Shown here one piece after another: positions 24,425-33,014 of a stretch of 64,000 bases of DNA. The notes under the pieces are model-generated. The model ran no database searches and was not told the origin of the DNA. It saw only the letters and a program-made list of their open reading frames with translations. Position 1 is the first letter of the stretch. Every line of letters begins with the position of its first letter. The stretch is from contig JBFMFH010000087.1 of the NCBI GenBank assembly GCA_040752275.1, positions 1 to 64,000 of the forward strand, written 5' to 3'. The DNA comes from JBFMFH01 sp040752275. Its GTDB lineage: Bacteria; Acidobacteriota; Vicinamibacteria; Vicinamibacterales; JAKQTR01. The translations under genes were made by a program, and so were the position numbers.

Positions 24425-25252
24425 ATGGCGTTGTCATCCGCCCGCCGGGCCCGCTACCTCTTCGTAGCGGTCACGGTGGGCCACATCCTGCTCATCTCCA
24501 CACAGGTGAGCACCCGGTCCGGCGCCTCGCTCCTCGACTCTGGCGTGGTGGCCGCATTCACCGGTGCCCAACGCGCGGCCTGGGCCGTGGCCGGGGGGGT
24601 GCGCAGCGTCTGGTCCGGCTACGCGGTACTGCGATCGCTGAAGCGTGAGAACGAAGCCCTGGTCCGCCAGGTGACCGAGTTGCGGGTCCGGCTCCAGGAG
24701 GAACGGGCGTCGGCCCGAGGCGCTGCCCAGCTGCGCGAGGCCCTGGGGCTGCGTTCCCGGCTTCAGTGGGAGACCATCGGGTCAGAGGTCGTGGCCGGGA
24801 GCGCATCGCTGGATTTCCGCTCCATCACCATCAACAAAGGCATGGCCGACGGCGTGGCGATCGACATGGCCGTGATGGCGCCCGCCGGCGTCGTCGGCCG
24901 TGTCGTGCGGAGTGCGACGGCGGCGTCCATCGTGCAGCTCCTGGTGGATCGCAACGCTGCCGCGGCCGTCGTCGTCGAGCGGTCGCGTGCCCAGGGTATC
25001 GTCGTGGGCGACGGGGAGACCCTGCACCTCCAGTACCTGTCGGCGACCGCCGACCTGCGGAAGGGAGATTCGGTCGTCACGGCAGGAATGGACGGCGTCT
25101 ATCCGCCAGGGTTGCTGGTCGGACAGGTGGACCGTGTCGACCGCGCGGGAATGACCTACCGGGATGTGGTCGTCCGTCCGGCCGTCGACTTCTCGAGGCT
25201 GGAGGTCGTGTTCGTCGTCCCGGCCGGCGCCCCGGGGCAGGGCGCGCCGTGA
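24425..25252 (+). CDS. mreC: Rod-shape-determining protein MreC
   Basis: Bitopic scaffold of the elongasome, 275 residues. One N-terminal membrane segment (about 10-28) is followed by a coiled coil (about 65-100, SLKRENEALVRQVTELR) and the paired beta-barrels of MreC. Typical segments are SITINKGMADGVAIDMAVM, GVVGRV and VTAGMDGVYPPGLLVGQV. The start is ATG 24425. Its TGA overlaps the GTG of mreD. A 102-bp gap separates it from mreB. Confidence 0.95.
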   Translation: MALSSARRARYLFVAVTVGHILLISTQVSTRSGASLLDSGVVAAFTGAQRAAWAVAGGVRSVWSGYAVLRSLKRENEALVRQVTELRVRLQEERASARGAAQLREALGLRSRLQWETIGSEVVAGSASLDFRSITINKGMADGVAIDMAVMAPAGVVGRVVRSATAASIVQLLVDRNAAAAVVVERSRAQGIVVGDGETLHLQYLSATADLRKGDSVVTAGMDGVYPPGLLVGQVDRVDRAGMTYRDVVVRPAVDFSRLEVVFVVPAGAPGQGAP

Positions 25253-25770
25253 CGACCGCCGCCGGTTCGGCAGCGTGGGTGGTCGCGGCCGTCGTGGCCC
25301 AGGGCCTGGTCAGCCGCTTCGCGGGACCCCGGCTGCCGCTCGACCTCGTGCTGGTGGTGGTGGTCGCCCTCGCTCTCAGACGAGGACGGGTGACCGGCCT
25401 GCTGGCCGGGAGTTTCGCCGGGCTCGCGCAGGATGCGCTGGCCGGCAGCGTGCTCGGCATCGGAGGGTTGGCGAAGAGCGTGGTGGGGTTCCTGACCGGC
25501 GTGGCAGGGACGCAGTTCATCGTGACGCAGCATCTGCCACGGCTGCTCGTCTTCGCCCTGGCGACGCTGGTGCATGCGGCGCTCTTCACGGGCATGAGCG
25601 TACTGCTCGACCTGCAACGCTTCGAGCTGCGCGTGGTCGATCTCGCCTACCGGTCGCTCGTCAACGGCCTCGCCGGCGTCATGCTGATGGGGGTGGTCGA
25701 CGTCCTGCCAGGGGCGCGCGAGCGATGGCGCGCGCGGCGCGGCGCGCTGCGGCGCACGCGGTTCAGGTAG
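25249..25770 (+). CDS. mreD: Rod-shape-determining protein MreD
   Basis: Polytopic membrane partner of MreC, 173 residues with five or six hydrophobic segments. GTG 25249 overlaps the mreC stop (GTGA). Family resemblance is modest, as usual for MreD: a conserved glycine-rich span LLAGSFAGLAQDALAGSVLGIGGLAK and the position between mreC and mrdA make the call. The C-terminus is strongly basic (RERWRARRGALRR). Confidence 0.88.
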   Translation: MTTAAGSAAWVVAAVVAQGLVSRFAGPRLPLDLVLVVVVALALRRGRVTGLLAGSFAGLAQDALAGSVLGIGGLAKSVVGFLTGVAGTQFIVTQHLPRLLVFALATLVHAALFTGMSVLLDLQRFELRVVDLAYRSLVNGLAGVMLMGVVDVLPGARERWRARRGALRRTRFR

Positions 25771-25793
25771 GGCCGAAGGGATGGCTGCTTGAC

Positions 25794-27680
25794 ATGATGT
25801 CCGATGCCGCCGTTGACCGCCAGCGAACGGGACTCAGGCTTGGCGTGCTCCAGGTCGGGGCCGGCCTCGTGTTCGCCGTGCTCGCCGTCAGCTTCTGGTA
25901 CCTCCAGGTCGTCCGCAACGCGCAGTACCGAGAACTGGCGGAGCAGAACCACCAGCGCCGCCTCGCCCTGCAGGCGCCGCGGGGCGTGCTGTTCGACCGG
26001 GACTTCAACGTCGTTGTCGAGAACCGACATGCGCTGAGCATTGCCATCCTGAAGGAACACACCGCCGATCTCGACAAGACGGTCCGGCTGCTTGCCGCCG
26101 TGACGGGCGTCAGCGAACAGCAGATCCGCGACCGTGTCAACCGGAACCGGGGGGTACCCAGCTTCAGGCCCATCGTGGTGATCGAGGATGCGTCGCTGGC
26201 GCAGGTCGCTGCCGTGCTCGCCCGCCGCCTCGACTTCGAGCTGCCCGGCGTCCTCGTCCAACGGGTTCCCACGCGGCAGTACCCGACGGACGGGCTGGCC
26301 GCACACCTGCTGGGCTATGTCGGAGAGGTCACCAGCGCGCAGTTGGCGGCGGATACCGGCCTCAGGAGCGGCGATCTCGTCGGGCAGTCAGGTGTCGAAC
26401 GCGCTTTCAACCGCCAGTTGATGGGTACCGACGGCGAGCGGCGCGTCACGGTCAACAGTGTCGGGCGGGAGATCGCCACGCTCGAGGAAATCGATGCGGT
26501 GGAAGGGAACCGCGTGCAGCTGACAATCGACCTCGCGCTCCAGAAGGCCGTCGAGGAGGCCTTTCACGCCCTCGGGTACAACGGGGCAGCCGTCGTCCTG
26601 GACCCGCGCACCGGCGAGGTGCTTGCGCTGGTGAGCCTTCCGGCCTACGACCCGAACGCGTTCGCGTCGGGGATCGATCGCGTGGCCTGGGCCGAGTTGA
26701 ACACGAACCCTCTGCTCCCACTCCAGAACCGCGCCATCCAGGGGCGCTACTCTCCAGGCTCGACCTTCAAGGTCGTGGTCGCCGCCGCCGCACTCGAGGA
26801 AGGCCTCGTGACCGCCGACCATCGGATCTACTGTCCGGGCGGGGCCACCTTCTACGGGCGGTTCTTCCAGTGCAACCAGCGCGGCGGGCATGGTTGGGTC
26901 GACCTCCGGCATGCCATCGAGAGGTCCTGTAACGTCTACTTCTATACGCTCGGCAACATGGTCGGCGTCGATCGGATCCACAAGTGGGCCGTCGCGCTGG
27001 GGCTGTCCGGGATCTCGGGCATCGACCTCCCTGGTGAGAACCCGAGCCTCGTGCCGTCGACCGAGTGGAAGAGGCAGAGGACCGGCGAAAAGTGGTACGC
27101 CGGCGAGACCATCTCGGTGTCCATCGGCCAGGGTCAGGTGTCGGTCACGCCGCTGGCCCTCGCGGCAACCTACGCGGCAGTCGCCAACGGCGGCCGGCGG
27201 GTCACGCCACGCTTGCTGAAGGCCATCGACGACGGCCACGGGTGGACCCCCGTCCCCGCCAGGCCCCCTGGGCCTCCCCGGCTCAGTCCCGACACCGTCG
27301 CGGCGCTGCACGGCGGACTCTGGCTGGTCGTCAACGGCGCGGGGACGGGTGGGAGAGCCCGCATCGACCGGCGCGACGTGTCCGGCAAGACCGGTACGGC
27401 GCAGGTCATCTCGCTCGAGGGCAGCAAGCTCGCGGCCGGCAGGACCGACCTGGACCTGCGCGATCACGGGTGGTTCGCGTTCTTCGCGCCCCGGGACAAC
27501 CCCGAGATTGCCGGCGTCATCCTCGCCGAGCATGCCGAGCACGGGTATCTGGCTGCGCCCATCGCCAGGCACCTGCTTGAGACCTACTTCGCCAAGCGGG
27601 ACGGGCTCCCGGCCCCGGCGCTCCCGGCGCCGCCACGGGCGCAGGTCGCATCTGCCACCGCGCGTGGCGACGGACGGTAG
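25794..27680 (+). CDS. mrdA: Penicillin-binding protein 2 (elongation transpeptidase)
   Basis: Class B PBP that cross-links peptidoglycan during elongation. 628 residues: membrane anchor at about 18-38, dimerisation/pedestal domain (RGVLFDRDFNVVVENR onward), then transpeptidase with STFK (S323, K326), SCN (378-380) and KTGT (532-535), all intact. ATG 25794 and ATG 25797 are adjacent starts; GAAGGGA lies upstream at a somewhat long spacing. The frame is open further upstream inside mreD but is not coding there. It partners RodA, encoded 10 bp downstream. Confidence 0.96.
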   Translation: MMSDAAVDRQRTGLRLGVLQVGAGLVFAVLAVSFWYLQVVRNAQYRELAEQNHQRRLALQAPRGVLFDRDFNVVVENRHALSIAILKEHTADLDKTVRLLAAVTGVSEQQIRDRVNRNRGVPSFRPIVVIEDASLAQVAAVLARRLDFELPGVLVQRVPTRQYPTDGLAAHLLGYVGEVTSAQLAADTGLRSGDLVGQSGVERAFNRQLMGTDGERRVTVNSVGREIATLEEIDAVEGNRVQLTIDLALQKAVEEAFHALGYNGAAVVLDPRTGEVLALVSLPAYDPNAFASGIDRVAWAELNTNPLLPLQNRAIQGRYSPGSTFKVVVAAAALEEGLVTADHRIYCPGGATFYGRFFQCNQRGGHGWVDLRHAIERSCNVYFYTLGNMVGVDRIHKWAVALGLSGISGIDLPGENPSLVPSTEWKRQRTGEKWYAGETISVSIGQGQVSVTPLALAATYAAVANGGRRVTPRLLKAIDDGHGWTPVPARPPGPPRLSPDTVAALHGGLWLVVNGAGTGGRARIDRRDVSGKTGTAQVISLEGSKLAAGRTDLDLRDHGWFAFFAPRDNPEIAGVILAEHAEHGYLAAPIARHLLETYFAKRDGLPAPALPAPPRAQVASATARGDGR

Positions 27681-27690
27681 AGGCTGCGGC

Positions 27691-28788
27691 ATGATCGATC
27701 GACGACTGATGCCTCACGTGGACTGGGTGCTGCTGGGAGCGCTCTACCTTCTGTGCCTGGCGGGCCTGGCGATGATCTACAGCATCACCGCGGGTCCTTC
27801 GGGAGAGGCGCCGCGGCTGGTGTACACGCAGCTGACCGCCGTCGGTCTCGGCACTCTCGCCCTCCTGATCTGCCTGGCCGTCGACTATCGCGCGCTGGCC
27901 GATCGCGCGCACATCTGGTACATCATGCTCATCCTGCTGCTGGTGTACGTCCTGGTGTTCGGAGTCGTGCGCGGCGGCGGGCGCCGGTGGATTGCCCTGC
28001 CGTTCTTCAACCTGCAGCCGTCGGAGTTCGTGAAGATCGGCCTGGCTCTGCTGCTTGCGCGGCTCTTCGGCGAGGGACAACGGCAGGTGCCGACCTTCCG
28101 GGACCTGACGCTCGGCGGGCTGCTGACGGCGGCCCCGCTCGTGCTGATTGCCCGCCAGCCCGACCTGGGGACGGCCGTGACCCTCGTGCCGATGCTGGCC
28201 CTCGTGGCGTTTGCCGCGGGGATGCGTCTCAAGATCGCCGGCATCCTGCTGGCGTGCGCGGTCCTGAGCTCGCCGTTCGTGTGGACTTACGCCCTGCAGG
28301 ATTACCAGCGCACCCGGATCAAGACCTTCCTCGATCCGACGCTCGATCCGCGCGGCGCCGGGTACCAACAGATCCAGGCACGCATCACGGTGGGCGCCGG
28401 CGGCGTGTGGGGCAAGGGATTCCGGCAAGGCACGCAGGGCCAGCTGAGCTTCCTGCCGGTCGCGCACAACGATTTCATCTTCTCGGTGCTGGCTGAGGAG
28501 CTGGGCTTTGCGGGCGTGCTCGCCCTCCTGGCCCTCTACATGTTCGTCGTCTGGAGGAGCCTGGACACCGCGCGGAAGGCGAAGGACCGTCTGGGCATGC
28601 TCCTGGTGGTCGGCGTCCTCGGCAGCTTCGTGTTCCAGGTCACGTACAACATCACGATGTCTGCCGGGCTGGCCCCGGTCAAGGGCCTGACCCTCCCGCT
28701 GATGAGCTACGGCGGGTCCTCGATCATCGCCACCCTGGCCGGGTTCGGGCTCATCCTGAACGTCAGGATGCGGAGGTTTACCAACTAG
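27691..28788 (+). CDS. rodA: RodA, SEDS-family peptidoglycan glycosyltransferase
   Basis: Polytopic SEDS polymerase (365 residues, about ten hydrophobic segments) that polymerises lipid II with PBP2. Family marks: RRWIALPFFNLQPSEFVKIGLALLLA, a large periplasmic loop with DPRGAGYQQIQARITVGAGGVWGKGF, HNDFIFSVLAEELGF, and the C-terminal LPLMSYGGSSI. ATG 27691 follows mrdA by 10 bp. Its TAG shares one base with the GTG of rng. Confidence 0.96.
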   Translation: MIDRRLMPHVDWVLLGALYLLCLAGLAMIYSITAGPSGEAPRLVYTQLTAVGLGTLALLICLAVDYRALADRAHIWYIMLILLLVYVLVFGVVRGGGRRWIALPFFNLQPSEFVKIGLALLLARLFGEGQRQVPTFRDLTLGGLLTAAPLVLIARQPDLGTAVTLVPMLALVAFAAGMRLKIAGILLACAVLSSPFVWTYALQDYQRTRIKTFLDPTLDPRGAGYQQIQARITVGAGGVWGKGFRQGTQGQLSFLPVAHNDFIFSVLAEELGFAGVLALLALYMFVVWRSLDTARKAKDRLGMLLVVGVLGSFVFQVTYNITMSAGLAPVKGLTLPLMSYGGSSIIATLAGFGLILNVRMRRFTN

Positions 28789-30323
28789 TGAACAAGGAAC
28801 TCATCATCACGTCGAACGGGCACCAGACGATGGCCGCCATCCTGGAGGATGATCTGGTCGTCGAGGTGTCGGTCGAGCGGGAACGCCAGCGGGGCGTCGT
28901 TGGCAATGTGTACAAGGGGCGCGTGTCGAAGGTGCTCCCCGGGATGCAATCCGCCTTCGTGGACATCGGTCTCGAGCGCGACGGCTTCTTGTATGTGTCC
29001 GATGTCGTCGACAACCTCGAGTCGCTGGAGCGCATGGAAGGCGGCGACGACGAGGAGGCGGACGACGAGGGACCCGAGTCCGGCCGCAAGGCCGATCGGG
29101 ACGACTCCCCGAAGATCGAGGCCCTGTTGAGGGCGGGCCAGGAGATTCTCGTCCAGGTCGTCAAGGAGCCGCTCGGCACCAAGGGAGCCCGTCTCACGTC
29201 GCATGTCACGATGGCCGGCCGCTTCCTGGTCTACATGCCCACTGTCGATCACATTGGCGTGTCGAGGAAGATCGATGCGCGGGACGAACGGGGCCGCCTG
29301 CGGGGCATCGTCAAGCAGTTCCGCGAGACCGACGGACTGATTGGCGGCGTCATCATCCGGACGGCGGCCGCCGGCCGCCCGAAGGAAGACCTGCTGAACG
29401 ATCTCGTGTACTTCAAGCGGGTCTGGGAGGAGATTCGGACGAGAGTCGAGTCGACCCGGTGTCCGGCGACCGTCTATCGGGAGCAGGGCCTCGTGGCCAA
29501 GCTGATCCGAGACCTGCTGACGGACGAGTACTCGGCCATCCGCGTCGATCACGAGGGCGAACACCGGCGCGTGCGCGAGCAGGTGGAGCGCTTCATGCCG
29601 CACCTGGCCGGGCGCGTCAAGCTCTACACGAAGCCGTACCCCATCTTCGAGGAGTACGGCGTGCAGTCGGAGATCGACAAGGCCCTGCGCAGCAAGGTCT
29701 GGCTGAAGTCCGGCGGCTACATCGTCATCAACCAGACCGAGGCGCTCGTGGCGATCGACGTCAATACCGGCCGGTTCGTCGGCAAGCGGAACGACCGGCT
29801 CGAGGACACGATCGTCAAGACGAACCTGGAAGCGGTGAAGGAGATCGTCCGGCAGATCCGGCTCCGCGACCTGGGCGGCATCATCGTCCTCGACTTCATC
29901 GACATGGAAGAGCGGAAGAACCGCCAGAAGGTCTCGCAGGCCATGGACCAGGAACTGCGACGCGACCGGTCCCCGTCGAAGGCGGTCCAGGTGTCCGATT
30001 TCGGGCTCATCATCATCACCAGGAAGCGAGTGAAGCAGAGCCTCGAACGAATGATGACCGAGCCGTGTCCGTACTGCGCCGGCACGGGCACGATCAAGTC
30101 GAGCGCGACCGTCTGTTTCGAGATCCTGGACGAGGTCCGGAAGATCGGGCCCGAGATCGACGGGCCTGGCCTCGTGCTCCGGGTGAACCCCGACATCGCG
30201 CAGGCGCTGCGTGAAGAAGAGGCCGCCGTCCTCAAGGAGCTGCAGAAGACGCTCGGCAAGACCGTGGCCATCAAGCCCGACGTCCACCTGCACCACGAGC
30301 AGTTCGACGTCATGGCGCTCTGA
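28788..30323 (+). CDS. rng: Ribonuclease G (RNase E/G family)
   Basis: Endoribonuclease for rRNA and mRNA processing. 511 residues, RNase G size without the long RNase E tail. It has the S1 domain (GNVYKGRVSKVLPGMQSAFVDIGLERDGFLYVSDV, near 40-75), interrupted by an acidic insert, the DNase-like catalytic region (AIDVNTGRFVGKRN and IIVLDFIDM with its metal-binding Asp residues), and the Zn-link CPYCAGTG. GTG 28788 overlaps the rodA stop by one base, so it ends the mre/rod operon, a common placement for rng. A heptamer array begins 5 bp after the stop. Confidence 0.96.
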   Translation: MNKELIITSNGHQTMAAILEDDLVVEVSVERERQRGVVGNVYKGRVSKVLPGMQSAFVDIGLERDGFLYVSDVVDNLESLERMEGGDDEEADDEGPESGRKADRDDSPKIEALLRAGQEILVQVVKEPLGTKGARLTSHVTMAGRFLVYMPTVDHIGVSRKIDARDERGRLRGIVKQFRETDGLIGGVIIRTAAAGRPKEDLLNDLVYFKRVWEEIRTRVESTRCPATVYREQGLVAKLIRDLLTDEYSAIRVDHEGEHRRVREQVERFMPHLAGRVKLYTKPYPIFEEYGVQSEIDKALRSKVWLKSGGYIVINQTEALVAIDVNTGRFVGKRNDRLEDTIVKTNLEAVKEIVRQIRLRDLGGIIVLDFIDMEERKNRQKVSQAMDQELRRDRSPSKAVQVSDFGLIIITRKRVKQSLERMMTEPCPYCAGTGTIKSSATVCFEILDEVRKIGPEIDGPGLVLRVNPDIAQALREEEAAVLKELQKTLGKTVAIKPDVHLHHEQFDVMAL

Positions 30324-30327
30324 GACG

Positions 30328-30355
30328 TGTCGCCTGTCGCCTGTCGCCTGTCGCC
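30328..30355 (+). repeat. Heptamer tandem array C (TGTCGCC x4)
   Basis: Four perfect TGTCGCC units fill the whole 31-bp gap between two convergent stop codons (rng and the beta-barrel gene). The last base is part of the barrel gene's TAG on the other strand. Confidence 0.9.
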
Positions 30356-30909
30356 TAGAAGTACTTCTTCAGCCCGGCCGTCAACGCGAAGCCCCGGGGT
30401 TCGCCGCGGGGGTGGTTCTCCGCCACCCAGTGGTACACGCCTTCGACCTTGATGGTCACCGAGGGGGTCGAGAAGTGCTCGACGCCGCCGCCGAAGTTCA
30501 TGCCGGTGCGCCAGACCCACCCGGGGTCGTACGAATCGTCGCGGTAGTCGCGGATGGAGTAGAAGCCGCCGCCCGCCGTGATGAATGGGTGCCAGAGTCC
30601 GCGCTCCCAGTTGAACAGGACGTTGACGGCGCCACGGGCTTGCTCGAGAAACAGCTCGCTCTGCCCCTTGAACTCCGTCTTGCTCCAGCCGCCGGTGCCC
30701 CTCAGGCTGACGTTGGGGGTGAGGTAGTACTCGGCGAGCCCCTGCGTCAGGAACCCGGTGTGGAAATCCTCGTCGGGCACGTAGACGCCGACATCGAAGC
30801 CGACTGCGACGCTGCCCGCATGCGGATGGCGGTGCTGGGCGGCAGCGGGCCATGGAGCGAGCAGCACCAGGGTCACCGCCACGATTGACAGGTCGACTTG
30901 CTTGGTCAT
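30355..30909 (-). CDS. Small outer-membrane beta-barrel protein
   Basis: 184 residues from ATG 30909, after GAGGAAG. A Sec signal peptide ends at PWPAAAQ (about residue 24). The rest alternates polar and aromatic or aliphatic residues in strands (GSVAVGFDVGVYVP, GLAEYYLTPNVSLRGTGGW, ITAGGGFYSI, GMNFGGGVEHF) and ends GFALTAGLKKYF, a C-terminal aromatic typical of BAM substrates. No specific family can be named; an OmpX/OmpW-like eight-strand barrel is plausible. It is the last gene of the minus-strand run from thrS. Confidence 0.75.
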   Translation of the reverse strand: MTKQVDLSIVAVTLVLLAPWPAAAQHRHPHAGSVAVGFDVGVYVPDEDFHTGFLTQGLAEYYLTPNVSLRGTGGWSKTEFKGQSELFLEQARGAVNVLFNWERGLWHPFITAGGGFYSIRDYRDDSYDPGWVWRTGMNFGGGVEHFSTPSVTIKVEGVYHWVAENHPRGEPRGFALTAGLKKYF

Positions 30910-30943
30910 CGCTTCCTCTCTTCGGCGCAGGCGCCCGTGGCCA

Positions 30944-31501
30944 TTACTCCTTGCCGGGTCCGCGTTCGCCCCCGGATCCGGCAGGGCCGCTCGGCCTGGG
31001 CGGGGCCGGCAGGACGCCGCGAGACGGGCCGGTATACCGCTGGCTGAGATTCGCCGGGCTCGAGCGCGGGTTCCAGCCCAGGCGAATGACGCGAAGGTCG
31101 ATGGTCCGCCTGCCGAAGGCCAGCGCCTCGTAGCAGTTCCACATGTAGATGTCGATGATCCGGCCCTGAACGGCCGGTCCCGTGTCCATGATCGTATAGA
31201 CACCGCTGTATTTCTCGAGCGACATCACCTGGATGACCGAGCCGACCGGGAGAATCGTCGGATCGGCGGCCGCCACGCCGGTGCGGGGCGCGACCCCGGA
31301 GGCCGTGACCTGGCCCTTGCAGTAGGCCGTCGCAGTAAAGCGCAGGCGAGCCCCGGGCGTCGGAACCATGGACGTGTCCCGTAGCAGGGCCTGGCGCGCG
31401 GCATACCGCGAATCGAGTATCGTCGCCTGATAGGCAAGGACGAACCCCAGCACCGCGATGGCCGTGGCGGTGATCTTCTGCCAGCCGGAACGCGACAACA
31501 T
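30944..31501 (-). CDS. Membrane-anchored 3D-domain protein (MltA/RpfB-type fold)
   Basis: 185 residues. One N-terminal membrane segment (about 8-26), then a 3D domain named for its three aspartates: FTATAYCKGQVTASGVAPRTGVAAADP, LPVGSVIQV, YTIMDTGPAVQGRIIDIYM, EALAFGRR. Related domains occur in peptidoglycan lytic enzymes, so a cell-wall role is likely. ATG 31501 shares its A with the TGA of the DUF2062 gene. The C-terminus is Pro/Gly-rich. Confidence 0.82.
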   Translation of the reverse strand: MLSRSGWQKITATAIAVLGFVLAYQATILDSRYAARQALLRDTSMVPTPGARLRFTATAYCKGQVTASGVAPRTGVAAADPTILPVGSVIQVMSLEKYSGVYTIMDTGPAVQGRIIDIYMWNCYEALAFGRRTIDLRVIRLGWNPRSSPANLSQRYTGPSRGVLPAPPRPSGPAGSGGERGPGKE

Positions 31502-32016
31502 CAGCGGACCTCCTCCGGGGTGTCGTGACGCAGATGGAGGTGCTTGCGCCCGGCGATGATCGCCGGCCTCGCCAGATTGTACGAGATTCCCGCCAGGATG
31601 AGTGCCCCCAACGTCGATCCGAGGGCGTAGGGCCAGACCAGGGGGCCGAGGAGCGTCCACAGCCTGTGCCAGAACTCGCGGCTCGCGAACGACCGATCGA
31701 ACAGCCCAGCCAGTTGATGCGCGAAATGCGGCGGCAATTCCACGCCGAGCACCCAGGCTGCCGCCATTGTCGTGACAGTGTAGTAGGGCGCCATGAACCA
31801 CGGCAGGTTGGAGTAGACGCCGGCGACGACTGCCACTCGGTTCAGGTTCAACACGAAGGCGGTGATGACCGCGAGGAGCGTGTGGAGGCCGAGGAGCGGC
31901 GAGAACCCGTACGCCACGCCTATGGCGAAGGCCCCAGCCGTTCTGGCCGGCGTGTCGTGGATGTGCAGCAGCGCCTCGAGCCACCGCCGCAGCACGGCGC
32001 GCGTCAGGCGGATCAT
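31501..32016 (-). CDS. DUF2062 membrane protein
   Basis: 171 residues with about four hydrophobic segments. The DUF2062 signature is GAFAIGVAYGFSPLLGLHTLLA, followed by LNLNRVAVVAGVYSNLPWFMAPYY. Function is unknown; members are often fused or adjacent to glycosyltransferases or kinases. ATG 32016 overlaps the thiL stop (ATGA). An open extension upstream is not like the family and is omitted. Confidence 0.85.
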   Translation of the reverse strand: MIRLTRAVLRRWLEALLHIHDTPARTAGAFAIGVAYGFSPLLGLHTLLAVITAFVLNLNRVAVVAGVYSNLPWFMAPYYTVTTMAAAWVLGVELPPHFAHQLAGLFDRSFASREFWHRLWTLLGPLVWPYALGSTLGALILAGISYNLARPAIIAGRKHLHLRHDTPEEVR

Positions 32017-33014
32017 CGGAAGTGCGCGTAGCCGGCCGGAATCGGCCGCTCGCTCTCCTGATCCCTGAGCACCAGACTGCCGCCGCTCGTGATCGAGCCG
32101 ATACGTGTGACGCGAAGCCCGTGAACGAGCCGGCGCACCGCCTCGAAGCGCGCCCGTCTCCGGGCCGGCACCGTGAACAGCAGTTCGTAGTCGTCCCCTC
32201 CGCACAGCGCCCGGTCCACCAGCGTGCCGCCCGCGTGGACGAGCGTGCCCGCCTCCGGCGGAATCGGCAGGGCCTCCGCCTCGATCACGACGCCGACACC
32301 GGAGGCTGCCGCCAGCTGCCGCAGCCCGTCGGCAAGACCATCACTGAGATCCACGCATGCCGAGGCCGCCCGGTTCCTGCCGAGCAGCTGGCCCAGGCGC
32401 AGCCGAGGTTCCGGGCGGAGGAACGCCCTGATGCAGGCGTCGAGACCCGATGGCCGGCTGCCACCCTTGAGAGCCTGGAGCCCTGCGGCTGCCGCGCCGA
32501 TGAGGCCGCTGACCCAGATCTGATCGCCCGGCCGGGCGCCGGATCTCGTCAGGACGCGGCGCCGCCGCACGGACCCGAGGACGGTCAGGTCGATCACGAG
32601 GGGACCTGGGGATCTGGTGATGTTCCCGCCCGCGAGCGCGACGCCGAACGTCCTGGCGCCGGCCAGCAGGCCGTCCACGAGCTGTTCGAATTCCACGAGC
32701 GGCAGGTTCGCGGGCAACGCCAGCGAGAGCAGGGCGGCCCTTGGCGTCGCCCCCATCGCGGCCAGGTCGCTCAGATTCACGGCGAGGGCCCGGTAGCCGA
32801 CGTCGGCCGGGGCCATGAGGTCCCGCTCGAAATGCACGCCCTCGACCAGGGCATCCGTGCTGACGACATCCAGTCGGTTGCGCGCCGGTTCAATCACCGC
32901 GGCATCGTCGCCGATGCCGAGATGCAGCCAGGACGGCGCGGCGGGGACCCGCTCGCGGATCAGGGCGATGAGCGCGTGCTCGCCGGCGTCGGCAACGCTA
33001 CTTGGCGTACTCAA
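32013..33014 (-). CDS. thiL: Thiamine-monophosphate kinase
   Basis: ATP-dependent last step of thiamine diphosphate synthesis. 333 residues; AIR-synthase/PurM-like fold with GIGDDAAVI (about 34-42), DVVSTDALVEGVHF, NLSDLAAMGATP, GGNITRSPG, CVDLSDGLADGLRQLA and GGDDYELLFTV, all classical for ThiL. TTG 33014 is the only near start that keeps the N-terminal GEHALIALI segment; it overlaps the end of rny by 17 nt. No TPP riboswitch is visible. Translationally coupled on both sides. Confidence 0.95.
   Translation of the reverse strand: MSTPSSVADAGEHALIALIRERVPAAPSWLHLGIGDDAAVIEPARNRLDVVSTDALVEGVHFERDLMAPADVGYRALAVNLSDLAAMGATPRAALLSLALPANLPLVEFEQLVDGLLAGARTFGVALAGGNITRSPGPLVIDLTVLGSVRRRRVLTRSGARPGDQIWVSGLIGAAAAGLQALKGGSRPSGLDACIRAFLRPEPRLRLGQLLGRNRAASACVDLSDGLADGLRQLAAASGVGVVIEAEALPIPPEAGTLVHAGGTLVDRALCGGDDYELLFTVPARRRARFEAVRRLVHGLRVTRIGSITSGGSLVLRDQESERPIPAGYAHFR

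Noticed and set aside
32013..33014. TPP riboswitch for thiL
   Set aside because: thiL overlaps the end of rny, leaving no leader for a riboswitch.
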